Of a stretch of DNA of 64,000 nucleotides, positions 8,787 to 16,561 are shown piece after piece. The notes beneath the pieces are model-generated. The model did no database searches, was not told where the DNA came from, and saw only the letters and a list, made by a program, of their open reading frames with translations. The stretch's first letter is position 1; each line of letters begins with the position of its first letter. The DNA lies in assembly GCF_036248255.1 (NCBI RefSeq), contig NZ_CP109178.1:2604001-2668000 (forward strand). Direction: 5' to 3'. A program made the position numbers and the translations under genes. The stretch is from Streptomyces sp. NBC_01717. Lineage in GTDB: Bacteria > Actinomycetota > Actinomycetes > Streptomycetales > Streptomycetaceae.

Positions 8787-8826
8787 CGTATCGCGAAGTA
8801 TTGACTACCGTCATTCAAACGATACG
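8787..8826. promoter_or_regulatory. Inverted-repeat operator in the divergent promoter of the aromatic locus
   Basis: The perfect 7-bp arms CGTATCG (8787-8793) and CGATACG (8820-8826) are separated by 26 bp. They sit in the 88-bp gap between the divergent acyl-CoA dehydrogenase and ligase genes. TTGACT at 8801-8806 could be a -35 for the plus strand, with TACGCT (8823-8828) as a weak -10. The nearby PaaX-family gene is the obvious candidate regulator; binding is inferred. Confidence 0.5.
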
Positions 8827-8855
8827 CTCCAAGGGCGACAAGGGGGCGATCCGTT

Positions 8856-10481
8856 ATGGACCCGAAGACCTCAGCGCACATCGACAGCTTTGCCAGAGAG
8901 CATCTGCCACCCCAGGACCAGTGGCCGGAACTGGTCTTCGGTCTCCCCGAGCTGGACTATCCGGACCGGCTGAACTGCGCCGCCGAACTCCTCGACACCA
9001 CGGTCGCCCGTCTCGGACCCGACCGCCCCGCCTTCCGTACCCCTGACGGCCCGACGTGGAGCTACGGCGAGCTCCAGGACCGGGTCGACCGGATCGCCCA
9101 TGTCCTGACCTCCGATCTGGGGGTCGTCCCCGGCAACCGGGTCCTGCTGCGCGGCCCCACCACCCCCCATTTGGCCGCCTGCTGGCTCGCCGTGCTGAAG
9201 GCGGGCGCGATCGCCGTGACCGTACTGGCACAGCAGCGATCCCAGGAGATCGCCACCATCTGCTCGATGGCCCGCGTCGGCCATGCGCTGTGCGATGTCC
9301 GGTCGGTCGACGATCTGGTGAAGGCTCAGGTGCCGGGGCTGCGGATCACCGCGTACGGAGGGGACGGGGCGGACGATCTGCTGCGGCTGGCCGAGCTCCG
9401 GCCGGGGCCGTACCCGGCTGTGGACACCGCCGCGGACGATGTCGCGCTGATCGCGTTCACCTCGGGCACCACCGGGCGTCCCAAAGGCTGCATGCACTTC
9501 CACCGCGATCTGCTGGCCATCGCCGACACCTTCTCGCGCCACGTCCTGCGGCCGGGCCCCGAGGACGTGTTCGCGGGCAGTCCACCGCTCGGCTTCACCT
9601 TCGGGCTCGGCGGCCTGGTGGTCTTCCCGCTGCGAGCCGGCGGTTCGGCGCTGCTGCTGGAACAGGCCGGTCCGCGGCAGCTGCTGCCCGCGCTGGCCAC
9701 CCACCGCGTCTCGGTCCTGTTCACCGCCCCGACCGCGTATCGCGTGATGCTCGACCATCTCGGCGAGCACGATCTGTCCGCGCTGCGCCGCTGCGTCTCG
9801 GCGGGCGAGAACCTGCCCGCGGCGACCTGGCACTCCTGGTACGAGCGGACCGGTCTGCGCATCATCAACGGCATAGGCGCCACCGAACTGCTGCACATCT
9901 TCATCTCCGCCGCCGACGACGCGATCCGCCCCGGCACCACCGGGGTTGCGGTGCCCGGCTGGCAGGCGCGCGTGCTGGACCGGGACGGCCGCGCGGTGCC
10001 CGACGGGGAGCCGGGGCTGCTCGCCGTACGCGGCCCGACGGGGTGCCGCTATCTCGCCGACGCACGTCAGACGGAATACGTGCAGCACGGCTGGAACCTC
10101 ACCGGCGACACGTACACCCGCGACAGCGACGGCTACTTCCACTACGTCGCACGCGCCGACGACATGATCATCTCCTCCGGCTACAACATCGCGGGCCCCG
10201 AGGTCGAGGACGCCCTGCTGCGCCATCCCCAGGTCGCGGAAGCAGCGGTGGTCGGCCGGCCGGACGAGCTGCGCGGCCAGGTCGTGGTGGCGTACGTAGT
10301 GCCTCGCGAGGGCGCCGCACCGTCGGCCGACGACCTGCGCACGTACATGAAGGGCGAACTGGCGCCGCACAAGTGCCCGCGCGTCATCGAGTTCCTGCCC
10401 GCTCTCCCCCGGACCGCCACGGGCAAGCTGCAGCGGTTCCGGCTGCGTAGCGAGGCGGACCGGAGCCAGGCCCTAGAGTGA
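8856..10481 (+). CDS. Aryl/acyl-CoA ligase (ANL family; 2-aminobenzoate- or benzoate-CoA ligase-like)
   Basis: This 541-residue adenylate-forming enzyme shows the full motif set: FTSGTTGRPKG (A3 P-loop, residue about 200), NGIGATE (A5), YVARADDMIISSGYNI (A8 hinge) and PRTATGKLQR with the catalytic Lys (A10). The spacing GSPPLGFTFGLGG and the N-terminal PPQDQWPEL resemble benzoate/2-aminobenzoate-CoA ligases. ATG 8856 follows a G-rich ribosome site (AGGGGG). The enzyme would activate an aromatic acid with ATP and CoA, the entry step of the pathway encoded around it. Exact substrate is inferred from context only. Confidence 0.88.
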   Translation: MDPKTSAHIDSFAREHLPPQDQWPELVFGLPELDYPDRLNCAAELLDTTVARLGPDRPAFRTPDGPTWSYGELQDRVDRIAHVLTSDLGVVPGNRVLLRGPTTPHLAACWLAVLKAGAIAVTVLAQQRSQEIATICSMARVGHALCDVRSVDDLVKAQVPGLRITAYGGDGADDLLRLAELRPGPYPAVDTAADDVALIAFTSGTTGRPKGCMHFHRDLLAIADTFSRHVLRPGPEDVFAGSPPLGFTFGLGGLVVFPLRAGGSALLLEQAGPRQLLPALATHRVSVLFTAPTAYRVMLDHLGEHDLSALRRCVSAGENLPAATWHSWYERTGLRIINGIGATELLHIFISAADDAIRPGTTGVAVPGWQARVLDRDGRAVPDGEPGLLAVRGPTGCRYLADARQTEYVQHGWNLTGDTYTRDSDGYFHYVARADDMIISSGYNIAGPEVEDALLRHPQVAEAAVVGRPDELRGQVVVAYVVPREGAAPSADDLRTYMKGELAPHKCPRVIEFLPALPRTATGKLQRFRLRSEADRSQALE

Positions 10482-10485
10482 TCAC

Positions 10486-11313
10486 GTGGCCGACCTGCAC
10501 ACCCCCCGATCCCTGATCGTCACCCTCTACGGTGCGTACGGTCGCACCCCCGGCGACACACCGCTGCCGGTGGCCGAGCTGATCCGGTTGCTGAACGCCG
10601 TCGGTGTCGACGCCCCGTCGGTGCGCTCCTCGGTCTCCCGGCTGAAGCGGCGCGGGCTGCTCGTACCGGCGCGGACCGCGAACGGCGCGGCCGGATACGC
10701 GCTGTCGCAGGACGCCCGCCAGCTGCTGGACGACGGCGACCGGCGGATCTACGCACATCCGTCACCACCGCTGCGGGACGGCTGGGTGCTCGCCGTCTTC
10801 TCCGTACCGGAAGCGGAGCGGCACAAGCGGCACCTGCTGCGCTCCCGGCTCTCCCGACTGGGCTTCGGCACGGCCGCGCCAGGGGTCTGGATCGCACCCG
10901 CCGCACTGTACGACGAGACCCGGCACACCCTGGAGCGGCTGGAACTCGCCCCGTACGTGGACCTGTTCCGCGGGGAACACCTCGGCTTCGCCGCCACGCG
11001 GGAGTCGGTGGCGCGCTGGTGGGACCTGGAGGCCATCGCCCGGCTCCACCTGGACTTCCTGGCCCAGCACGAACCGGTGCTGCGGGCCTGGGAATCGCGT
11101 ACCGGGGAGCCGGACGCGGAGGCCGCCTACCGGGACTATCTGACCGCCCTGGACTCCTGGCGGCGGCTGCCGTACACCGATCCGGGGCTGCCGGAGGAGC
11201 TGCTGCCGAAGGACTGGCCGGGGGGCCGGGCGGCGGAGGTGTTCGGGCTGCTGCACGCCCGGTTGCGGGACGCGGGGGCGGAGTTCGTCCGAGGCGGGCC
11301 GGGCGGCTCGTAA
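10486..11313 (+). CDS. PaaX-family transcriptional regulator
   Basis: The product has 275 residues and starts at GTG 10486, four bases after the ligase stop. The N-terminal winged helix includes PRSLIVTLYGAYGR and VDAPSVRSSVSRLKRRGLLVPA. The middle reads HPSPPLRDGWVLAVFSVPEAERHKRHLLRSRL, in pieces typical of PaaX. The C-terminal domain contains LVARWWDLE-like sequence. PaaX proteins repress aromatic CoA-pathway genes and respond to aryl-CoA thioesters. Co-transcription with the ligase supports autoregulation of the divergent promoter. Confidence 0.88.
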   Translation: MADLHTPRSLIVTLYGAYGRTPGDTPLPVAELIRLLNAVGVDAPSVRSSVSRLKRRGLLVPARTANGAAGYALSQDARQLLDDGDRRIYAHPSPPLRDGWVLAVFSVPEAERHKRHLLRSRLSRLGFGTAAPGVWIAPAALYDETRHTLERLELAPYVDLFRGEHLGFAATRESVARWWDLEAIARLHLDFLAQHEPVLRAWESRTGEPDAEAAYRDYLTALDSWRRLPYTDPGLPEELLPKDWPGGRAAEVFGLLHARLRDAGAEFVRGGPGGS

Positions 11314-11353
11314 AGCGTGTGCACAGCCCGGTCCCGACTGGTCATCATGGACC

Positions 11354-12175
11354 ATGACCTGGACCTTCACTGACGACGTCGATGTGTTCCTGGACACCGC
11401 CGGTGCGTGGCTTGCGACCCGGCCCGCCGAGAACACTCTCGTACTGACCATCACCGCGACCCTGCGCAGCAGCGGCCCGCATGCGTACGGCGGGGACGCC
11501 CCGGTGCTGGGCTGGTGGCGCGGACCGGACGGCGAGGTCGCGGGGACCCTGGTGCAGACCCCGCCGTACCGGCCGCTGCTCGGCGTCGTCGCCCCGGAGG
11601 CCGTCGGTCCGCTGGCCGCCGCGTTCCCGCTGACCGCCGTCAACGCAGACCGGGCCACCGCCGAGGCGCTGGCCGCGGGGTGGCCCGGCCACCAGGTCGA
11701 AGAGGTACAACGGCTGTACCTTCTGGACGAGTTGGTCCCGCCCTCCCCCGCGCCGCCGGGCGGTCCCAGGTCCGCCACGGCCGCCGACCGGGCCCTGCTG
11801 GTGGCCTGGCATCGCGCGTTCGCCGCGGACGTCGGCCAGCCTGACGCCCACGCCGAGCGGATGGTCGACGAGCGGACGGCGTCCGGCGATCTGACGCTCT
11901 GGGAGACCGGCGGGGTCCCGGTGTCGATGGCGGGTGTCTCCCCGCGAGTCGCCGGCGCGGTGCGGGTGACGGCCGTGTACACGCCACCCGAGCACCGGGG
12001 CCACGGGTACGCGGCGGCGGTGACGGCCGAGGTCAGCCGGGCGGCGCGGGAAGCGGGCGCGCAGGAGGTGCTGCTTTTCACGGATCTCGCCAACCCGACG
12101 AGCAACGGGGTCTACCAGCGCATCGGCTACCGGCCGGTCTCGGACCGGCTGTTGATCACTGCGGAGTCGACGTGA
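11354..12175 (+). CDS. GNAT family N-acetyltransferase
   Basis: The product has 273 residues. The C-terminal half (about 150-270) has the GNAT core. VRVTAVYTPPEHRGHGYAAAVTAEVSRAAR holds the acetyl-CoA P-loop (residues RGHGYA), followed by EVLLFTDLANPTSNGVYQRIGYRPV, where NxxYxxIGY is a family hallmark. The N-terminal half is a degenerate second GNAT-like domain. Substrate is unknown. The stop overlaps the start of the next gene by 4 bases, so the two are probably translated together. Confidence 0.85.
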   Translation: MTWTFTDDVDVFLDTAGAWLATRPAENTLVLTITATLRSSGPHAYGGDAPVLGWWRGPDGEVAGTLVQTPPYRPLLGVVAPEAVGPLAAAFPLTAVNADRATAEALAAGWPGHQVEEVQRLYLLDELVPPSPAPPGGPRSATAADRALLVAWHRAFAADVGQPDAHAERMVDERTASGDLTLWETGGVPVSMAGVSPRVAGAVRVTAVYTPPEHRGHGYAAAVTAEVSRAAREAGAQEVLLFTDLANPTSNGVYQRIGYRPVSDRLLITAEST

Positions 12176-12642
12176 CGGGCGGGGCCGAGAAGGCGCCGCT
12201 GGAATCGGGCTGGCTGATCGCCGCGAATGTGGTGCGGTGGCGACGGTACGGGGAGGGCGGGCAGGAGCTGCGGCCGGGCACCAAGTCCTACCGGGGAGGC
12301 TCGAAAGTGCATGTGATCGACACCTACGCGGGGACGGGCCACGAGACGCTGACCACGATCGGACGCGCGCGCCACACCGGCAGGTACATCACGATCGACA
12401 TGGCGACGCGCAATCTGCACACGTTTCGGGCCGTGCCGGTCTACAGCCCGACCGTGCTGCGGCTCTGCGCGGAGGCGGAAGTGGGCGGCTGCTGGGACTC
12501 CCGGGAGGACGCAGAGCAGCTCGCCGCCCGGCTCGGACGTCTGGCGGCCGAGTACCGCGGGTCCTGGTGGGACGGCGCGCCCCATCCCGTCCCCTGCCGC
12601 TGCCACGACTGCTTGACGGGCGGGGCGCTCACCCCAGCGTGA
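12172..12642 (+). CDS. Conserved hypothetical protein
   Basis: The product has 156 residues and starts at ATG/GTG overlapping the GNAT stop (start read at 12172). No family is recognised with confidence. It contains SGWLIAANVVRWRRYGEGGQ near the start, a strand-rich middle (SKVHVIDTYAGTGHETLTTIG) and a C-terminal cluster PCRCHDCL with three Cys that could bind metal. It has no signal peptide or membrane segment. The 3' end overlaps the convergent monooxygenase gene by 14 bases. Confidence 0.7.
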   Translation: MTGGAEKAPLESGWLIAANVVRWRRYGEGGQELRPGTKSYRGGSKVHVIDTYAGTGHETLTTIGRARHTGRYITIDMATRNLHTFRAVPVYSPTVLRLCAEAEVGGCWDSREDAEQLAARLGRLAAEYRGSWWDGAPHPVPCRCHDCLTGGALTPA

Positions 12643-14911
12643 GCCGCGGCTTCGGTGCGTCCGTGCGGCCGGTCGGCGGTGTGCGGCTGCCCGCGCGGTA
12701 CGGAAGCGGCCAGGGCGCGCCCGGTCCGCCGTAGCCCTGGTCGGCCGCCGCGTGCAGGGTCCAGTGCGGGTCGTACAGATGCGGGCGGGCCAGGGCGCAC
12801 AGGTCGGCACGGCCTGCCAGCAGCAGCGAGTTGACGTCGTCCCAGGAGGAGATCGCACCGACCGCGATGACGGGCACGACCAGGGCGTTGCGGATCCGGT
12901 CGGCGAACGGGGTCTGGTACGAGCGGCCGTACTCGGGGTCTTCGTCCGGGACGACCTGGCCGGTGGAGACGTCGATGGCGTCGGCGCCGTGCGCGACGAA
13001 CGCGCGGGCGATCTCGACGGCGTCCTCGGCCGTCGTGCCGCCGGCGGCCCAGTCCGTGGCGGAGATGCGGACGGTCATGGGCCGGTCGTCGGGCCACCGG
13101 GCGCGGACCGCGTCGAAGACTTCGAGGGGGAAGCGGAGTCGGTTCGACAGCGGTCCGCCGTAGATGTCGGTGCGGTGGTTGGTGAGCGGGGAGAGGAACC
13201 CGGAGAGCAGATAGCCGTGGGCGCAGTGGAGTTCGAGCAGGTCGAAGTCGCAGGTGGCGGCGTGCCGGGCCGCTGCGGCGAACTGGTTGCGGATCACGTC
13301 GAGCCCGGCGCGGTCCAGCGCGTGCGGGACCTGGTTGACGCCTTCCCGGTACGGGACCGGGGAAGCGGCGGACAGCGGCCAGTTGCCCTCGTCGAGGGGC
13401 TGGTCGATGCCCTCCCACATCAGCTTGGTGGAGCCCTTGCGACCGGAGTGGCCGAGCTGGATGCCGATCGCCGTGCCGGGGGCGGAGGTATGGACGAAGT
13501 CGGTGATCCGGGTCCAGGCGGCGGCCTGTTCGGGGGTGTAGAGCCCGGTGCACCCGGGGGTGATCCGGCCCTCGGCGCTCACGCACACCATCTCTGTCAT
13601 GACGAGCCCGGCGCCGCCGAGGGCGCGGGCGCCCAGGTGGACGAGGTGGAGGTCACCGGGGACGCCGTCGACGGCCGAGTACATGTCCATCGGGGAGACG
13701 ACGACGCGGTTACGGAGTTCCAGGCCGCGCAGCCGCAGCGGGGTGAACATCGGCGGGGTGCCGGGGGCGCAGCCGAACTCCTCCTCGACGGCGGCGGTGA
13801 AGCCGGCGTCGCGCAGCCGCAGGTTGTCGTGGGTGACGCGGCGGCTGCGGGTCAGAAGGTTGAAGGCGAACTGGCGGGGCGCCTGGTCGACGTACGTACC
13901 CAGCTCCTCGAACCAGCGCAGGCTCGCTGCGGCGGCGCGCTGGGTGGAGGCGACGACGGGCCGCCGCTCGGCCTCGTACGCGGCGAGGGCTGCGGGCAGG
14001 TCCGGCTGCTCCTCGATGCAGGCGGCGAGCGCCAGGGCGTCCTCGACGGCGAGCTTGGTGCCGGACCCGATGGAGAAGTGGGCGGTGTGGGCGGCGTCGC
14101 CGATGAGAACCGTGTTGCCGTGCGACCAGTGGGCGTTGACGACGGTACGGAAGGTGAGCCAGGAGGAGTTGTTGGAGCGCAGCGGGCGGCCGCCGAGGGC
14201 GTCGGCGAAGATCTTGCCGCAGCGTTCCGTCGATGCTGCGGTGTCCATGGCGTCGAAACCGGCCGCGTGCCAGACCTCCTCGCGCATCTCGACGATGGCG
14301 GTGGAGGCACCGGCCGAGAAGGGGTAGGCGTGCAGCTGCATCACGCCGTGTTCGGTCTCGGCGATCTCGAAGCGGAAGGCGTCGAACGCGAAGTCCGTGG
14401 CGAGCCAGATGTAGCGGTTGCGGTGGGTGGTGACGGTGGGCCGGAAGGTGCCGGCGTACGTCTCACGGGTGGTGCTGTGCACGCCGTCGGCCGCGATCAC
14501 CAGGTCGTGCGTCGCGGCGAGCTCGGCGGCGGGCGGGGCCTCCGCGCGGAAGCGGAGCCGTACCCCGAGGGACGCGCAGCGCTTGTGCAGGATCTCCAGG
14601 AGCCGGCGGCGGCCCAGCGCCGAGAATCCGTGGCCGCCGGACGTCTGGGTCCGGCCGCGGTGGACGATGTCGATGTCGTCCCACCGTACGAATTCGGCCT
14701 GCAGCGCGCGGTACACCACGGGGTCGGCGTGTTCGATGCCTCCGAGCGTCTCGTCGGAGAGGACGACGCCGAAGCCGAATGTGTCGTCGGGGGCGTTACG
14801 CTCCCAGACGGTGACGGAGCGCTCGGGGTCCAGGCGCTTGAGGAGGGCCGCGGCGTACAGCCCGCCGGGGCCGCCGCCGATCACCGCGATCCGCCTCGTG
14901 TCGGAAGCCAT
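12629..14911 (-). CDS. Bifunctional aryl-CoA monooxygenase / OYE-type reductase (2-aminobenzoyl-CoA or salicylyl-CoA type)
   Basis: This 760-residue protein has two fused domains. Residues 1 to about 380 are a group A flavin monooxygenase: GGGPGGLYAA near residue 12 (FAD dinucleotide fold), DLVIAADGVHS (DG motif) and VLIGDAAHTAHFSIGSG (GD motif). Residues about 385-740 are an Old Yellow Enzyme-type reductase (RNRVVVSPMDMYS, GIQLGHSGRKGS, LLELHCAHGYLLSGFLSP, VIAVGAI). This architecture is known from 2-aminobenzoyl-CoA monooxygenase/reductase and from enzymes annotated as salicylyl-CoA 5-hydroxylase. It would hydroxylate, and possibly reduce, the ring of a CoA ester. Confidence 0.92.
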   Translation of the reverse strand: MASDTRRIAVIGGGPGGLYAAALLKRLDPERSVTVWERNAPDDTFGFGVVLSDETLGGIEHADPVVYRALQAEFVRWDDIDIVHRGRTQTSGGHGFSALGRRRLLEILHKRCASLGVRLRFRAEAPPAAELAATHDLVIAADGVHSTTRETYAGTFRPTVTTHRNRYIWLATDFAFDAFRFEIAETEHGVMQLHAYPFSAGASTAIVEMREEVWHAAGFDAMDTAASTERCGKIFADALGGRPLRSNNSSWLTFRTVVNAHWSHGNTVLIGDAAHTAHFSIGSGTKLAVEDALALAACIEEQPDLPAALAAYEAERRPVVASTQRAAAASLRWFEELGTYVDQAPRQFAFNLLTRSRRVTHDNLRLRDAGFTAAVEEEFGCAPGTPPMFTPLRLRGLELRNRVVVSPMDMYSAVDGVPGDLHLVHLGARALGGAGLVMTEMVCVSAEGRITPGCTGLYTPEQAAAWTRITDFVHTSAPGTAIGIQLGHSGRKGSTKLMWEGIDQPLDEGNWPLSAASPVPYREGVNQVPHALDRAGLDVIRNQFAAAARHAATCDFDLLELHCAHGYLLSGFLSPLTNHRTDIYGGPLSNRLRFPLEVFDAVRARWPDDRPMTVRISATDWAAGGTTAEDAVEIARAFVAHGADAIDVSTGQVVPDEDPEYGRSYQTPFADRIRNALVVPVIAVGAISSWDDVNSLLLAGRADLCALARPHLYDPHWTLHAAADQGYGGPGAPWPLPYRAGSRTPPTGRTDAPKPRLTLG

Positions 14912-14915
14912 GGCG

Positions 14916-15743
14916 CTACCTGCCCTGCCATTTCGGCGGGCGCTCCTCCGCGAACGCGGCGTGGAACTCGGCGTAGTCGTCGCCGTGCATCAACAGGGCC
15001 TGGGTGGCGGCGTCCATCTCCACGGCGGCGGCGAGCGGCATGTCGAGTTCGGCGGTGAGCAGCGCCTTGGTCTGGGCGAGGGCGAGGGCGGGGCCTTCGG
15101 CGAGGCGGCGGGCGAGCTCCGCGGCTCGGGCATCGGCCTGTCCCTCTTCGGCCAGCTCGCTGATCAGCCCGATCCGTTCCGCCTCGGGGGCGCGGACCGG
15201 CTCGCCGAGCATCAGCAGCCGGGTGGCATGGCCGAGGCCGACGACGCGCGGCAGCAGATAGGCCGCCCCCATGTCGCCGCCGGAGAGCCCGACCCGGGTG
15301 AAGAGGAAGGCGAACCGGGCGGACGGGTCGGCGACACGGAAGTCGGCGGCCAGCGCGAGGACCGCACCGGCGCCCGCGGCGACGCCGTGCACCGCGGCGA
15401 TGACGGGGAAGGGGCACTCGCGCAGCGCCCGCACGACCTGCCCGGTCATCCGGTTGAAGTCGAGCAGTTGCGCGGTGTCCATCGCGAGCGTGGCACCGAT
15501 GATCTCGTCGACATCGCCGCCGGAGCAGAAGCCGCGCCCCTCACCGGCCAGCACGAGAGCGCGCACGGAGCGTTCGCGGGACAGCTCGGCGAGGAGGTCG
15601 CGCAGGTCGGCGTAGGCGCCGAAGGTGAGCGCGTTGAGCTTCTCGGGGCGGGCCAGGGTGACGGTGGCGACGCCGTCGTCCGTCGTCAGCCGCAGATGGT
15701 GCCAGTCATCGGTACGGCGGGCGGAGCTGGGAAACGGGCTCAT
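14916..15743 (-). CDS. Enoyl-CoA hydratase/isomerase family protein
   Basis: The product has 275 residues with the crotonase core. LAGEGRGFCSGGD (first oxyanion-hole strand), HGVAAGAGAVLALAADFRVA (second oxyanion loop and helix) and FTRVGLSGGDMGAAYLLPRVVG are followed by the C-terminal helices RRLAEGPALALAQTKALL. The start is ATG 15743-15741. It lies 4 bases upstream of the bifunctional monooxygenase, so the two form an operon. A hydration or ring-opening-type step on a cyclic enoyl-CoA fits the neighbouring enzymes, but the precise reaction is inference. Confidence 0.9.
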   Translation of the reverse strand: MSPFPSSARRTDDWHHLRLTTDDGVATVTLARPEKLNALTFGAYADLRDLLAELSRERSVRALVLAGEGRGFCSGGDVDEIIGATLAMDTAQLLDFNRMTGQVVRALRECPFPVIAAVHGVAAGAGAVLALAADFRVADPSARFAFLFTRVGLSGGDMGAAYLLPRVVGLGHATRLLMLGEPVRAPEAERIGLISELAEEGQADARAAELARRLAEGPALALAQTKALLTAELDMPLAAAVEMDAATQALLMHGDDYAEFHAAFAEERPPKWQGR

Positions 15744-15801
15744 GGAGGGTGGTCCCCTTCAGCCGTCGGGCTGCTACCTGCTCTCGAAGTTATCACCCTT
15801 A

Positions 15802-15817
15802 CGTGACTTCCGTCACG
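15802..15817. promoter_or_regulatory. Inverted repeat between the enoyl-CoA hydratase and anti-sigma ATPase genes
   Basis: CGTGAC (15802-15807), ttcc, GTCACG (15812-15817) form a perfect dyad about 60 bases upstream of the hydratase start. It could be an operator for the hydratase-monooxygenase operon. Its arms differ from the dyad at 8787-8826, so a common regulator is not evident. Confidence 0.35.
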
Positions 15818-15996
15818 AGTACGCGATAGGTGCCGATCGGAATGTGGTGAACGTCCCTTTCGGACCGGACCGCAGCCCCTTGTCTGTGTCGTTGCGCTTC
15901 GTAAGGTTGAAAGGAAGAAGTCTTGAGCTCCAGAAACTCGAGCTCCGGACAGCCGTACCTCCGGAACGGAACCCCGTCTTGCCGCCCGATGGACCG

Positions 15997-16410
15997 ATGC
16001 CCGCCTCCTGGCGTATCGCGCTGCCGCACTCCACGGCCGCAGTGCCGATGGCCCGCACCCTGATCCGTACGGCGCTGGCGGACATCGACACACCGGCCGA
16101 CACCACCGACACGGCCGAGCTCCTCACCGCGGAACTGGTCGCCAACGCCGTGAAGCACACCGACGGCGACGAGCCCGTCGAGCTGGTGGTGGAGCTTCTG
16201 GAGACCGGCTGCCAGGTGGAGGTCCACGACCGCGACCCGGCCCCGCCGGGCGACCTCTCCCGGCCCCGGCCCGGCAGCGAGCCGGACCCCTGGCAGGAGC
16301 ACGGCCGTGGCCTGCTGCTCATCCGCACGCTCAGCTCGTCCTGCGGTCATCGCACGACGGAGCACGGCAAGGCCGTGTGGTTCACGCTGCCGCATCAGCA
16401 CCGTCGGTAG
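15997..16410 (+). CDS. HATPase_c anti-sigma-factor-type ATP-binding protein (RsbW/SpoIIAB-like)
   Basis: From ATG 15997 the product has 137 residues. GHKL-ATPase boxes are visible: N-box LTAELVANAVKHTDG, G1 VEVHDRDPAPP and G2 EHGRGLLLIRTLSSSCG. Such stand-alone ATPases are abundant in Streptomyces and can act as anti-sigma factors or kinases of anti-anti-sigma factors. The frame stays open upstream to GTG codons at 15844/15847. That stretch uses rare codons (AGG, AGA, AGT, CTT, TTG) unlike the gene body, so it may be an untranslated leader. The start is therefore uncertain. Confidence 0.75.
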   Translation: MPASWRIALPHSTAAVPMARTLIRTALADIDTPADTTDTAELLTAELVANAVKHTDGDEPVELVVELLETGCQVEVHDRDPAPPGDLSRPRPGSEPDPWQEHGRGLLLIRTLSSSCGHRTTEHGKAVWFTLPHQHRR

Positions 16411-16462
16411 AGGGCGCTTCTCGCCGCTCGTTACCGCCCTTCAGCGTCGATCGGCGCCCCCC

Positions 16463-16559
16463 GGCACCGCCCCCGGTGCCTCTGCGCATCCCCCGGCACC
16501 CCGGTGCCTGTGCATGTTCCCCCCGGCACCCCGGTGCCCCTTGGCGCTTCCTCGGTGCC
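16463..16559. repeat. Tandem GGCACC/GGTGCC hairpins between convergent genes
   Basis: Three successive inverted repeats occur: GGCACC 16463-16468 with GGTGCC 16475-16480, GGCACC 16495-16500 with GGTGCC 16503-16508, and GGCACC 16525-16530 with GGTGCC 16533-16538. A fourth half-site GGTGCC is at 16554-16559. They lie between the ATPase gene and the convergent permease gene. They probably act as a bidirectional terminator that grew by duplication. Confidence 0.6.
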
Positions 16560-16561
16560 TC

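Noticed and set aside
12752..15058. Long plus-strand open frame opposite the bifunctional monooxygenase
   Set aside because: Same GC artefact; the minus-strand gene has full FAD and OYE motifs.
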